Assembly (NCBI RefSeq): GCF_014203595.1
Contig: NZ_JACHJK010000018.1
Span: 1-64,000, forward strand
Reading direction: 5' to 3'
Length of the DNA: 64,000 nt
From: Streptomyces echinatus
Lineage (GTDB): Bacteria > Actinomycetota > Actinomycetes > Streptomycetales > Streptomycetaceae
Shown piece after piece: positions 54,539 to 63,174 of the stretch (position 1 is its first letter; each line of letters opens with the position of its first letter). The notes under the pieces were generated by a model that saw nothing but the letters and a program-made list of their open reading frames with translations, was not told the DNA's origin and made no database searches. The position numbers and the translations under genes were made by a program.

Positions 54539-56044
54539 TCACTGTGAGCCGCGGAAGTCCGGCCCCTCCACGATCAGTCCGGCTACCAGCGCGCCCGACA
54601 TCCCGGCGTGCGGGAGGCCGCCGCCCGGGTGGGACCAGCCACCGACCCGGTACAGCCCGGGCAGCCGCGTGGTGTTGGCAGGGTGCAGGAAGCGCCCCTG
54701 ACCGGCGGCGAGCGCGGGCGCGGGCACGGACCCGGAGCCCGTCTCGTCCTCGACGTGTGCGGGTGTGCGCACCTCGTGCCACAGCAGACGCTCGCGCAGA
54801 CCGGGTACCGCGCTCTCGGCCGCCGCGAGGAGGAAGTCCGTGTACCGCCGGACCGTGCCGTCCTCGTCCCAGGCGGCCTCGGCGGACACCGTCGCGGACA
54901 GCACCACGGACTCGTGATCGCCGTCGGGCCGCAGGGCGGGGTCGCCCGGGCGCAGCACGGTCACCGTCGGACAGCGGGGCTCGTCGCCACCGGGCGAGGC
55001 CAGGAAGTCCCACTCCGACTCGGGGGCCGCCGGATGGACGACCGTGCGGTGCGCGGCTCCCGGCTCCCGGCCGCCGCGCAGGGCGAGCAGCAGCGTGAAC
55101 CGGGTGGGCGGGGCGGCGCCGGGGTCGGCCCGGACATCGCCCTCGTCGTCGAGCGGACGCTCCGTCAGGGTCCGCAGCAGCGCGGGGTGCACGTCCGCCA
55201 CGACATGGTCCGCCTCGGCGACACTCCCGTCGGCCAGCTCCACCCCGGCGGCCCGGCCGTCCTTCTCCAGGACCCGGGTGACCTCGGCGCCGAAGACGAA
55301 CTCCACCCGCCGCTGCAGACAGCGCTCGTACACCGCGCGCGCCAGCTCGCGGATGCCGCCGCGCACGTACCAGGTGCCGAAGGCGTGCTCCATGTACGGC
55401 AGCACGGCCGCGCTCGCCGGAGCCGACCAGGGGGCGAGGCCGTACGCGAGCGCGTGGCTCATCAGGATGCCCTCGAGGCGGTCGTCCCGCAGCTCCCAGA
55501 AACCGATCTCGGCCAGCGTCCGGGCGCGCCGCGTGCGCAGCAGCCGCTTGTGCGGGACCGCCGGATACGGCTCCTTCCCGGCCAGCACCTGCCAGTCGGG
55601 CCACAGCGGCTCCTCCAGCAGCGGCCGGCGCGTGCGGTCCCACGCCTCGCGGGCGCGCACCAGGAAGTCGCCCCAGCGCCCGCCCGCCCCCGCGCCCAGC
55701 GCCTCGTCCAGGGCCGAGACGACACCCGCGCGCGAGGCGTTCGGGAGCAGGACCTCGCTGCCGTCCGGGAAGACGTGCCGCGCCGACGGGTCGACCTGGA
55801 CCAGCTCGACGCGGTCCTCCAGCGGCTCCTTGCCGGTCTTCACGAACAGGTCGCGGTACACGGCGGGCAGCGTCAGCAGTCCCGGTCCGGTGTCGAAGCC
55901 GAACCCGTCCCGCTCGAACCGGCGCACCGCGCCGCCGTACGTCTCCGTACGCTCGTACACCACCACCCGGTGGCCCGCGACGGCCAGCCGGGCGGCAGCC
56001 GCCATCGCGCCCATCCCGGCGCCGATCACCGCAATCCGTGCCAT
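54539..56044 (-). CDS. CrtI-like FAD-dependent oxidoreductase (phytoene-desaturase family)
   Basis: A 501-residue flavoprotein. The N-terminal FAD motif VIGAGMGAMAAAARLAVAGHRV, then GFGFDTGPGLLTLPAVYRDLF, and the C-terminal FAD-binding YRVGGWSHPGGGLPHAGMSG are hallmarks of the CrtI/retinol-saturase group. No carotenoid synthesis genes are nearby, so the substrate is unclear; it may act on other isoprenoids. On the minus strand TAAAGT ends 7 nt before the ATG at 56044, suggesting a leaderless mRNA. It lies 58 nt after the DUF4126 gene on the same strand. Confidence 0.87.
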   Translation of the reverse strand: MARIAVIGAGMGAMAAAARLAVAGHRVVVYERTETYGGAVRRFERDGFGFDTGPGLLTLPAVYRDLFVKTGKEPLEDRVELVQVDPSARHVFPDGSEVLLPNASRAGVVSALDEALGAGAGGRWGDFLVRAREAWDRTRRPLLEEPLWPDWQVLAGKEPYPAVPHKRLLRTRRARTLAEIGFWELRDDRLEGILMSHALAYGLAPWSAPASAAVLPYMEHAFGTWYVRGGIRELARAVYERCLQRRVEFVFGAEVTRVLEKDGRAAGVELADGSVAEADHVVADVHPALLRTLTERPLDDEGDVRADPGAAPPTRFTLLLALRGGREPGAAHRTVVHPAAPESEWDFLASPGGDEPRCPTVTVLRPGDPALRPDGDHESVVLSATVSAEAAWDEDGTVRRYTDFLLAAAESAVPGLRERLLWHEVRTPAHVEDETGSGSVPAPALAAGQGRFLHPANTTRLPGLYRVGGWSHPGGGLPHAGMSGALVAGLIVEGPDFRGSQ

Positions 56045-56102
56045 GCCGGCGACTTTATCGACCGCCACCGACATTCCGGCTGCCGGGTGGCTCCGGCGCA
56101 GG

Positions 56103-56705
56103 TCAGGGGGACCGCGAGGCCAGACGCCGCTCCTCGCGCCGCTGGGCCCTGCGGCGCAGGAAGCGCCGGATCCGCGAGGCCAGGAACAGCAGGGCCAGCA
56201 GCCCGCCGGCCAGCAGCAGACCCGCGACGACCGCGGCCGCCACGGGATGGAACATCGCGAACGTCACGACGCCCGCGACCCCGAGGTCCTCGGCGAGGCT
56301 CAGCACGAAGTTGCTGAACGGCTCGGGCGAGGTGTTGACCGCCATCCGCGTCCCGGCCTTGACCGTGTGGCTGGCCAGCGCCGTCGAACCGCCGAGCAGA
56401 CCGGCCGCCACGTCGGAGAGCGAGCCGCTCTGCCCGGCGAGCAGCGCGCCCACCCAGGCACCGGCCAGCGGACGGACCACCGTGTGCACGGAGTCCCACA
56501 GCGAGTCGACGTACGGGATCTTGTCGGCGACGGCCTCGCACAGGAACAGCACGCCCGCGGCGATCAGCACCTCGGGGCGCTGCAGCGTCTGGGGAACGTC
56601 GTCGCTGACCCCCGTCGCGCCGAAGAGGCCGAGCAGCAGCACCACCGCGTAGGCGTTGATGCCGCTGGCCCAGCCGCTGGTGAAGACGAGAGGGAGTACG
56701 GACAC
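56103..56705 (-). CDS. DUF4126 membrane protein
   Basis: A 200-residue membrane protein with four to five helices: FTSGWASGINAYAVVLLLGL at the start, GVLFLCEAVADKIPYVDSLWD (conserved acidic and Lys residues) and GGSTALASHTVKAGTRMAVN. The C-terminus is basic (RRRAQRREERRLASRSP). It is a DUF4126 family member. GTG at 56705 was chosen because TACGAT ends 7 nt before it on the minus strand and homology starts there. The function is unknown. It lies upstream of the CrtI-like gene on the same strand. Confidence 0.82.
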   Translation of the reverse strand: MSVLPLVFTSGWASGINAYAVVLLLGLFGATGVSDDVPQTLQRPEVLIAAGVLFLCEAVADKIPYVDSLWDSVHTVVRPLAGAWVGALLAGQSGSLSDVAAGLLGGSTALASHTVKAGTRMAVNTSPEPFSNFVLSLAEDLGVAGVVTFAMFHPVAAAVVAGLLLAGGLLALLFLASRIRRFLRRRAQRREERRLASRSP

Positions 56706-56959
56706 GGAGGCGATCGTAACCAGCCGCCGGGCCGCCGTCGTGGGCACGCGCGCGGACGGCTGAGTACGCGTACTCAGCCCGCGGGATGAGTATCCGCGCG
56801 GATGGGACGACGGGCGCCGGAACGAGAGAGTGGGGGCACGGCAGGGGGCGTGCCCCGGCACCGCCGACACGGGGCGGCGGAACGGAGCCCGCCCGCCGGC
56901 CGCTCCTTCCGCCGATCCGTCGGCGGAAGCGAGACACGGGGGCCTCGGGGAAGACCACC

Positions 56960-57040
56960 ACGGGGGTCCGCACGGGGGAACCCGTACGGGGGAGTACGGG
57001 ACGGAAGTACGGGGGAACGCGGGGGGAGCACGGGGGAAGG
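56960..57040 (+). repeat. Array of ACGGGGG-type G-runs
   Basis: Seven G-runs of 3-6 bases within 80 nt, five preceded by AC (CACGGGGG, TACGGGGG). It could form a G-quadruplex on the plus strand or serve as a repeated binding site. Confidence 0.6.
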
Positions 57041-57042
57041 AG

Positions 57043-57071
57043 AGGCGCCGGTCCGGAGCGGACCGGCGCCT
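57043..57071 (-). terminator. Terminator after the TetR operon
   Basis: Perfect 12-bp stem AGGCGCCGGTCC (57043-57054) and GGACCGGCGCCT (57060-57071), loop GGAGC. It lies 30 nt downstream of the TetR gene stop on the minus strand. Confidence 0.82.
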
Positions 57072-57101
57072 TCCTCGTGTGCCGGGGGTGCGCCCGGGGC
57101 C

Positions 57102-57731
57102 TCAGACCCTGCCGCTGACCCGCCCCTGGAGCAGCCGGGACAGGGCCGCGTGCACGTCGTCCAGGGAGCGTTCCGGCTGGAAGGACTTCCAGTCCAGGGC
57201 GGCCACCAGAACCATGCCGACCAGCGCCGCCGCCGTCAGCTGGACGTCGATCTCGTCGCTGAACTCACCGGCCGCCACGCCCTCGCGCAGCACTCCTTCG
57301 ACCACCGCGACCGCCTCCTGGCGCACCACCATCAGGGTGGACTGCCAGGCCCGGTTGGTGCGCCACAGCTCGGCGACGTACAGCTGGGTGAAGGCCGGGT
57401 AGCGGTCGATGAAGACCAGGCCCGCCCGGATCATCGCGTCCAGCGCGTCCACCTTGCCGCCGCCCGCGCGTGCCGTCCCCTCGGCCGCGTCCTTGAGTGA
57501 GGCGGTGAGCAGGCCGACGCCGTGCCTCAGCAGCTCCTCGAAGAGAACGGACTTGCTCGCGAAGTTGTAGTAGACGGTGCCCTTCGCGACCCCGGCCCGC
57601 TCGGCGATCTCGTCCACCGTGGTCGCGGAGAAGCCCTGCTCGGCGATGAGCGTGACGGCCGCCTCGTAGAGCTTCTGCCGGGTGGCCTCGCGGCGCGTGC
57701 TGCCGCCGGACCTGGCGCTGCTGCTTTCCAT
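57102..57731 (-). CDS. TetR-family transcriptional regulator
   Basis: A 209-residue regulator. The helix-turn-helix is at about residues 16-62 (RQKLYEAAVTLIAEQGFSATTVDEIAERAGVAKGTVYYNF), and the rest is the ligand-binding helical domain (AFTQLYVAELWRTNRAWQS, DVQLTAAALVGMVLVAALDW). It is the last gene of the ABC-YhgE-TetR operon, 47 nt after the YhgE gene, and probably represses the operon through the palindrome at 60701-60722. ATG at 57731 was chosen because homology begins there. Confidence 0.92.
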   Translation of the reverse strand: MESSSARSGGSTRREATRQKLYEAAVTLIAEQGFSATTVDEIAERAGVAKGTVYYNFASKSVLFEELLRHGVGLLTASLKDAAEGTARAGGGKVDALDAMIRAGLVFIDRYPAFTQLYVAELWRTNRAWQSTLMVVRQEAVAVVEGVLREGVAAGEFSDEIDVQLTAAALVGMVLVAALDWKSFQPERSLDDVHAALSRLLQGRVSGRV

Positions 57732-57778
57732 GGCCCCGATTCTCACAGGTACGCGCGCGTGCGGGCGCTTCCCGGGGA

Positions 57779-59863
57779 TCACAGGCTCAGCTCCGGGTGC
57801 AGCCGGTCCAGCGTCCACACCTGGCGGCGCCGCGCCGACAGTGCCGTCAGCGCGAGGGCGCCGGCGGTGAACGCGGCGAGCACCCCGCACGCCTGCCACA
57901 CGGGGCCGAGCCCGCCGCCCGTGATCAGCCGGCGCAGCGCCTCCACGATGTAGCTCATCGGCAGGAACGGGTGGATCGCGCGGAAGAACGCCGGGCTGGT
58001 CTGCACGGGGTAGGTGCCGCCCGCCGAGGTCAGCTGGAGCATCAGCAGCGCCAGGACCAGGATCCGGCCCGCCGCGCCGAAGCGGGCGTTCAGCCACTGC
58101 ACGAGCGCCGCGAAACAGGCCGTGACCAGGCACAGGAAACCGATCGTGCCGGCCGCCCTGGTCAGCTGCAGACCGACCGCCCAGTGCAGCACGGTCATCA
58201 GGGCCACCACCTGGAGCACGCCCACGGCGACCACCGGCAGCCAGCCGGCGAGCGCGATCCGCCAGGCCGGTGCGCCGGCCGCCAGGGCACGCCGGTTCAG
58301 CGGCGGGATCAGCATGTAGGCCACCATCGCGCCGACCCACAGGGACAGCGGGATGAAGTAGGGGGCGAAGCCGGTGCCGTAGTTCGGCGCCTTGTGCAGG
58401 TCCTGGGAGGCCAGCTGGACCGGGTCGGCCATCACGCCGGTGCGCCGGTCGCGGTCCCGCTTGTCGTAGTCCGGGATCTTCCCGGCGCCGGAGTGCAGTC
58501 CGCCTGCCAGTTTCCCGGAGCCGTCGGACAACTTGTACAGGCCGCCGCTGAGTGTCTCGGCGCCCGACTTGGCGGTGCCGAGGCCCTTGTCCAGCGTGTC
58601 CGCGCCGGTGTGGGCGGTGCCGAGTCCGGTGTGCAGCTTCTCGGCGCCGGCGGCGACCTTCTGCGCGCCGGTGTTCAGCTTGTTGATCTTCTTGACGGCG
58701 TCCTCGACGTCCTCGGAGAGGTGCGGTGCGCGCTCGGCGAGGTCGTCGGCCTTCTCCCGGAGCGTGTCCAGGTTGTCCCGCATCGTCTTCAGGTCGCCGT
58801 CCTGGTCCGCGATCAGCGTGTTGAGGTCGTCGGCGACGACGGCCACGTCGGCGGCCGCGGTCCTGGCCCGCTTCAGGTCCGGGCAGACCGGGTCGGGAAG
58901 GGTCGCGGGCTCGCACCGCCTCTCGTAGATCCTGTCCAGGAGGGCGGAGGAGGCGTGGGCGGCCCTGGCGGCGCCCGGCGCGTGCTCCACCAGCACGTCC
59001 AGGTTGTCCTTGACCGTCTTGGCCGAGTCGGAGACCAGCCGGGCGGTGTCCCCGATGGTCTTCTCGTTGTCCTTGATGAACGGGCCGGCGTCGGCATTGA
59101 CGCCGTTGACCTTGTCGGCGAGCTCCTGGGTGCCGTCGGCGACCTGCCGCGAACCCTTCTGCAGGTCGCCGGCGCCGGTGTCGAGCTTCTTCAGGCCCTT
59201 GGCCAGCTTGCCGCTGCCGCTCTTGGCGTCCTTCAGCCCGTCGGCGAGGTCCTTGGAGCCCTTCTCCGCCTTCCCGATGCCGCTGTTCAGCCGGTCGGCG
59301 CCGGCGGCCGCCGTGACGGTCTTGTCGTGGATGTCGGAGAACGACACGAAGATCTTGTCCAGGAAGGTCCGGGAGGCCTTCGTGGACGCGGCCGAGCGCA
59401 CCTCGTTGAAGACGGTGCGGGAGATCTGGCCGACGATGTAGTTGTTCGCGTCGTTGGTGCGCACCCGGAGGGCGCCGGTCTCCGGCGAGTCGCCCGAACT
59501 GGACGCGATGCGGCTGCTGAAGTCGGCCGGCATGGTCAGCGACAGGTAATAGGTGCCGTCCTCGACGCCCCTGCGGGCCTCCTCGTCGCTCACCTCGTGC
59601 CACTCGAAGGTCCGGCTGTCGCGCAGCCCGTCGACGATGTCGTCACCGGCGTGGATCTTCTTCCCGCCCGCCGTGGCGCCCTCGTCGTCGTTCACCAGGG
59701 CCACCGGGACGCGGTCCAGACGGCCGTACGGGTCCCAGAAGGACCACAGGTACAGGGCGCCGTACAGCAGGGGCAGCACGAGCAGCGCGACCAGTGCCGC
59801 GCGCGGCAGCCTCCCGCGCCCGAAGCGCCTCAGCTCAAGCGCGGCCAGCCTCGGTGAGCGCAT
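57779..59863 (-). CDS. YhgE/Pip-type membrane protein (ABC-2-like exporter subunit)
   Basis: A 694-residue membrane protein. One N-terminal helix (about residues 22-42) is followed by an external domain of about 430 residues with VPVALVNDDEGA, then a long coiled coil with repeated AxxLxxGxxxLxxG-type turns (LADGLKDAKSGSGKLAKGLK, LHTGLGTAHTGADTLDKGL). The C-terminus has five to six helices (GAMVAYMLIPPLNRR, RIALAGWLPVVAVG, ILVLALLMLQLTSAGGTYPVQTSPAFFRAIHPFLPMSY) typical of YhgE/Pip and ABC-2 membrane parts. Family members act in phage infection, secretion (EsaA-like) or lipid/lipoprotein export. It overlaps the ABC gene by 29 nt. Confidence 0.9.
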   Translation of the reverse strand: MRSPRLAALELRRFGRGRLPRAALVALLVLPLLYGALYLWSFWDPYGRLDRVPVALVNDDEGATAGGKKIHAGDDIVDGLRDSRTFEWHEVSDEEARRGVEDGTYYLSLTMPADFSSRIASSSGDSPETGALRVRTNDANNYIVGQISRTVFNEVRSAASTKASRTFLDKIFVSFSDIHDKTVTAAAGADRLNSGIGKAEKGSKDLADGLKDAKSGSGKLAKGLKKLDTGAGDLQKGSRQVADGTQELADKVNGVNADAGPFIKDNEKTIGDTARLVSDSAKTVKDNLDVLVEHAPGAARAAHASSALLDRIYERRCEPATLPDPVCPDLKRARTAAADVAVVADDLNTLIADQDGDLKTMRDNLDTLREKADDLAERAPHLSEDVEDAVKKINKLNTGAQKVAAGAEKLHTGLGTAHTGADTLDKGLGTAKSGAETLSGGLYKLSDGSGKLAGGLHSGAGKIPDYDKRDRDRRTGVMADPVQLASQDLHKAPNYGTGFAPYFIPLSLWVGAMVAYMLIPPLNRRALAAGAPAWRIALAGWLPVVAVGVLQVVALMTVLHWAVGLQLTRAAGTIGFLCLVTACFAALVQWLNARFGAAGRILVLALLMLQLTSAGGTYPVQTSPAFFRAIHPFLPMSYIVEALRRLITGGGLGPVWQACGVLAAFTAGALALTALSARRRQVWTLDRLHPELSL

Positions 59864-60680
59864 CGGTCTCCTCCTCGGGGTCGCTCTCGTCGTTCTCGTC
59901 GTCGTTCTCGCCGGCGCCGCCGGTGGTGGCGCCGGTGGTGGCGCCGGTGCCGGCGGTGGTGCCGGCGCCGGGCGCGGTGGACACGGACACGCAGCCCTCC
60001 GGCGCGGTGCGGCAGACGGCCACCACCGTCGTCCCCGCGCGCGTCAGGGACCGCAAGCCGTCCCAGAGTTCGGCCCGCTCGGCCTCGGAGAGCAACATGT
60101 CGACGTCGTCGACGCCGAGCAGCCGGGGCCGGCCGAGCAGGGCCAGCGCGACGGACAGCCGTACCTCCTGCGGCCGTTCGAGGTCGCGCACGGCGGTCCG
60201 GGAGCCCTTGGGGAGCGTCTCCGGGTCCAGTCCGGCGGCGGCCAGTGCCGCGTCGACGCGCAGCCGGGCCTCGTGGACCCGCCGGGGCCCGGGCCGCAGC
60301 AGCTCGCGCAGCGAGTCGCCGAAGCGCCGCTGCATCAGGGCCCGTTCGCGCAGGTGCTCGCCGACGGTCAGGGCCGGCTCCAGGTCGGTCACGCCGGCCA
60401 CGTTGGCCACCGCGCTGATCCGGCGCAGCGCCGCCATGCGGCGGGGAAGTTTGAGACCGCCGACAACGGCGACTCCTTCACTGGGCCTCATCCGCCCCGC
60501 GAGCGCGAGCAGCAGGCAGGTGCGGCCCGAGCCGGACGGTCCCTCGATCGCGATCAGCGAGCCCGGATCCGCGTCGAGGGTGACGCCGCGGAAGGCCCAC
60601 CCCCGTGGGCCCCTGAGGCCGAGCCCCTCGGTCCTGACGCCCGCGCCGGCCGTGTCGCCGGTGCCGTCCGTGCCGTCCAC
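59835..60680 (-). CDS. ABC-type ATP-binding protein with altered Walker A and signature
   Basis: A 281-residue protein with the ABC-ATPase fold. Walker A reads GPSGSGRT (residues 47-54), with Arg53 where Lys is required in active ATPases. The signature region reads LERPQEVRLSV instead of LSGGQ, Walker B is LLGVDDVD. The C-terminal 45 residues are low-complexity (GAGTTAGTGATTGATTGGAG) then acidic. It is either inactive or unusual. GTG at 60680 follows AGGGGGAACC. It leads the operon with YhgE and TetR, 29 nt overlap; a TetR palindrome lies 20 nt upstream. Confidence 0.85.
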   Translation of the reverse strand: MDGTDGTGDTAGAGVRTEGLGLRGPRGWAFRGVTLDADPGSLIAIEGPSGSGRTCLLLALAGRMRPSEGVAVVGGLKLPRRMAALRRISAVANVAGVTDLEPALTVGEHLRERALMQRRFGDSLRELLRPGPRRVHEARLRVDAALAAAGLDPETLPKGSRTAVRDLERPQEVRLSVALALLGRPRLLGVDDVDMLLSEAERAELWDGLRSLTRAGTTVVAVCRTAPEGCVSVSTAPGAGTTAGTGATTGATTGGAGENDDENDESDPEEETDALTEAGRA

Positions 60681-60700
60681 AGGTTCCCCCTGGGGCTGAT

Positions 60701-60722
60701 TTGAACTGACTGGTCAGTGCAA
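60701..60722. promoter_or_regulatory. TetR operator upstream of the ABC-YhgE-TetR operon
   Basis: ACTGAC-TG-GTCAGT is a perfect inverted repeat (60705-60718), extended by TTG (60701-60703) and CAA (60720-60722) with one mismatch between. This is the form of AcrR-type TetR operators. It lies just upstream of the operon's GTG at 60680. Confidence 0.8.
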
Positions 60723-60841
60723 AAATACGCCCGAACCTTCGCTCGAGGCAAAGCCCGAGGTCAGAACGGATTGTCAGTGGCATACCGCACGATGGGCACA
60801 TACGGCATTCGTGCCGTCACCCAGACGACAGGAGGTTCGTC

Positions 60842-61420
60842 ATGGCCCACTCGTCCGCAGCCGCCACCCCCCGGCGCCGCGCCACCGGCCCTGCCCCCTC
60901 ACTGACCGGCCCGGCAGGCGACGTGCACCCCGTGCTCCGCCGGGCCACGGCCCCGCCCGCCGCCCTCGACCTGCTCGCCCAGGCCCGCGCCGCACTGGCA
61001 GAGGCCGCCGTCCTGGAAACACCGAACGAGCGCTACGCGACGGCCCACCTCGCCGCCCTGCGCACCGCCGCCGCCGTGCTCGCCGCCCGGGGCCGCCCCG
61101 AGACCTCACCGCGCCGGCGGGCCCGGATCCGCAGCGCCTGGGAGGTACTGCCCGAGATCGCCCCCGAGCTGACCGAGTGGAGCGCGCTGTTCGCCTCCGG
61201 GGCCGCGCGCCGAGCCCGCGCCGAGGCGGGCATCCAGGGCGCGGCCGGCTCCAGGGACGCCGACGACCTGATACGCGATGTGGCGATGTTCCTCCGCATC
61301 GTGGAACGCATGCTCGTCCTCCAGCCGGTCCTGCCCCAGCCCCGCCAGGACACCGGAGGTCCGGACGGCCCGGCGGCGCGGACCACGGGAACGCGCGGCG
61401 ACCTGCCGGACGCGGGCTGA
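60842..61420 (+). CDS. SAV_6107-type HEPN-domain protein
   Basis: A 192-residue helical protein. The first 30 residues are probably disordered; the core (ALDLLAQARAALAEAAVLETPNERYATAHLAALRTAAAVLAARG, then RIRSAWEVLPEIAPELTEWSALFASGA) matches the HEPN-like SAV_6107 family of actinobacteria. It lacks a clear Rx4-6H active site, so RNase activity is not expected. AGGAGG precedes the ATG at 60842 at 6-nt spacing. It is divergent from the ABC operon. The function is unknown. Confidence 0.82.
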   Translation: MAHSSAAATPRRRATGPAPSLTGPAGDVHPVLRRATAPPAALDLLAQARAALAEAAVLETPNERYATAHLAALRTAAAVLAARGRPETSPRRRARIRSAWEVLPEIAPELTEWSALFASGAARRARAEAGIQGAAGSRDADDLIRDVAMFLRIVERMLVLQPVLPQPRQDTGGPDGPAARTTGTRGDLPDAG

Positions 61421-61527
61421 CCACCGCCTCCTCGCACCGCGCGCCGTGACGGCCGGACCCCGGCGCGACGACCCGGGACGGCACGGGGACGCGAGAGGGA
61501 GGCGAGAGGGACGACCGAGTGCGGCGC

Positions 61528-61561
61528 GGAGGAGGGAGGGAGGAGAGAGAGGAGGGAGGGA
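61528..61561 (+). repeat. Polypurine tract
   Basis: 34 nt of uninterrupted purines with four GGG runs (GGAGGGAGGG twice) between the HEPN gene and the methyltransferase gene; more GGA-rich sequence flanks it (61490-61592). It may form a triplex or quadruplex. Confidence 0.7.
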
Positions 61562-61667
61562 CGCTCCGGCACGGCGCGGGAGGAAGGAGGGATGACCTGG
61601 TGCCGTGCGGGAGGCAATAGGGTGGAGTCGCCTGAAGCCCTCCAGTCCTGCCGAGGAGTCAACTGCC

Positions 61668-62438
61668 GTGTCGGACCCGTCGCGCCCCCGCGCCTCCCTC
61701 CGTACCGCCGTGGTCTGGGAGGTCCTGCAGGACGCCCTCGACCGCCGGGTCAAGGCCACGGGCAGCAACTCGCTGGACGTCCTCGACACCGGGGGCGGCA
61801 GCGGCAAGTTCGCCGTGCCCGTCGCCCTCCTCGGCCACCGGGTCACCGTGGTCGACCCCAGCCCCAACGCGCTGTTCGCGCTGGAGCGCCGCGCCGCCGA
61901 GGCCGGCGTCGCGGACCGGGTCAAGGGCGTGCAGGGCGACGCCCACGGCCTGTTCGACGTGGTCGAGCGCGGCGGCTACGACGCCGTCCTGTGCCACGGC
62001 GTCCTGGAGTACGTGGACGACCCGGCCGAGGGCGTCCGCAACGCGGTCGCCGCGCTGCGCTCCGAGGGCGTCCTCAGCCTGCTCGCCGCCGGCCTCGGCG
62101 GGGCCGTGCTCGCCCGCGCCCTCGCCGGCCACTTCACCGAGGCCCGGCAGGCGCTCGAGGACCCCGACGGCCGCTGGGGCACCGGCGACCCGATGCCCCG
62201 CCGGTTCACCGCCGAACAGCTCACCGCGCTGGTCGAGAACGCCGGCCTGCGGGTCGGTGCCGTGCACGGCGTGCGCGTCTTCGCCGACCTCGTGCCCGGC
62301 GTCCTGGTGGACACCGAGCCCGGCGCCGTGGACGCGCTGCTGAAGCTGGAGGCCGCGGCGGCCGAACTGCCCGCGTTCCACTCCGTCGCCACCCAGCTGC
62401 ACGTGCTCGGCGAGACGGCGGAGGCCGCCGAGGCCTGA
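61668..62438 (+). CDS. Class I SAM-dependent methyltransferase
   Basis: A 256-residue methyltransferase. Motif I LDVLDTGGGSGKFAVPVALLG binds SAM, VTVVDPSPNAL is post-I with the acidic residue, VQGDAHGL is motif II, and DAVLCHGVLEYVDDP is motif III. The SmtA-like subfamily is likely, with tRNA or small molecules as substrate. The GTG at 61668 follows GAGGAG at 9-nt spacing; a -10-like TAGGGT lies at 61618-61623. A 22-bp perfect palindrome follows the stop. In Streptomyces this gene lies close to the dcw cluster. Confidence 0.88.
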   Translation: MSDPSRPRASLRTAVVWEVLQDALDRRVKATGSNSLDVLDTGGGSGKFAVPVALLGHRVTVVDPSPNALFALERRAAEAGVADRVKGVQGDAHGLFDVVERGGYDAVLCHGVLEYVDDPAEGVRNAVAALRSEGVLSLLAAGLGGAVLARALAGHFTEARQALEDPDGRWGTGDPMPRRFTAEQLTALVENAGLRVGAVHGVRVFADLVPGVLVDTEPGAVDALLKLEAAAAELPAFHSVATQLHVLGETAEAAEA

Positions 62439-62452
62439 GCGCACCGCCGTGG

Positions 62453-62474
62453 CGAGCCGCTGATCAGCGGCTCG
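62453..62474 (+). terminator. 22-nt palindrome after the methyltransferase gene
   Basis: CGAGCCGCTGA and TCAGCGGCTCG are perfect complements with no spacer, 14 nt after the stop. It is probably a terminator, though a fully self-complementary site can also bind a protein dimer. Confidence 0.65.
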
Positions 62475-62714
62475 GCCGCACATGGAGTACGCCACAAGCC
62501 CCCCGAACGAGGGGTTTGCGCCGTATGATCGAGGTACACCTTCCGGCATGACAGGTCGGTCGTCGGGGAATGGAAGCCTCAGCGAACCGGACGCCCATGA
62601 CGGACTCCGGTTGGCCAATTGGCGTAGAGGGGCGGGTTTCACGGGGGCGATTCCCTGCCTATCCTGAAGGGACCCCCCGGGTCGCCCCGGCGACTGCACG
62701 ATGAGGAGGACTCC

Positions 62715-63098
62715 GTGCCGCTCTCGGAGCACGAGCAGCGCATGCTCGAGCAGATGGAGCGAGCGCTGTACGCCGAAGATCCCAAGTTCGCGTCGGCGCT
62801 TGAGGGAAACGGGCTGCGGACGTACACCCGGCGGCGGGTCTACCAGGCGGTCGCGGGCTTTCTCATCGGTATCGCGCTCCTCATGACCGGCATGGTCATG
62901 CAGCAGATCTGGGTCAGCGTGGTGGGCTTCCTCGTCATGCTGGGATGTGCCGTGCTCGCCGTCACCGGCTGGCGCAAGGCCCCGAAGCCGGGCGAGCAGC
63001 CGCAGGGCGCCGCCCGACGGCAGGCGCGGCCGAAACGCTCCGTGATGGACCGGATCGAACAGCGCTGGCAGCGCCGCAGGGACGAACAGGGCCGCTGA
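62715..63098 (+). CDS. DUF3040 membrane protein
   Basis: A 127-residue protein. The start MPLSEHEQRMLEQMERALYAEDPKFASAL is the DUF3040 signature; two membrane helices follow (YQAVAGFLIGIALLMTGMVM, then SVVGFLVMLGCAVLAVTGWR), and the C-terminus is basic (RQARPKRSVMDRIEQRWQRRR). GTG at 62715 follows GAGGAGGAC. In Streptomyces this gene precedes the mraZ-mraW-ftsL region, so the window ends at the border of the division cluster. It is thought to be regulatory or structural; function unknown. Candidate -10 boxes TATGAT (about 62523) and TATCCT (about 62659) lie upstream. Confidence 0.87.
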   Translation: MPLSEHEQRMLEQMERALYAEDPKFASALEGNGLRTYTRRRVYQAVAGFLIGIALLMTGMVMQQIWVSVVGFLVMLGCAVLAVTGWRKAPKPGEQPQGAARRQARPKRSVMDRIEQRWQRRRDEQGR

Positions 63099-63174
63099 CC
63101 GCTCCGCGCCCCGGCGCCGGTCACCCCGGAACAACGCCGATCACGCGGCCCCACGCCGACGGCAGCAGACATAT

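Larger units (their letters stand above)
56706..57101. other. Non-coding stretch between DUF4126 and TetR genes
   Basis: No credible gene in about 400 nt. The first part holds the promoter of the DUF4126 gene. The 3' part has a run of ACGGGGG-type units (56960-57040) and a strong hairpin (57043-57071). An A/C/G-only stretch dominates the plus strand. Confidence 0.6.
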
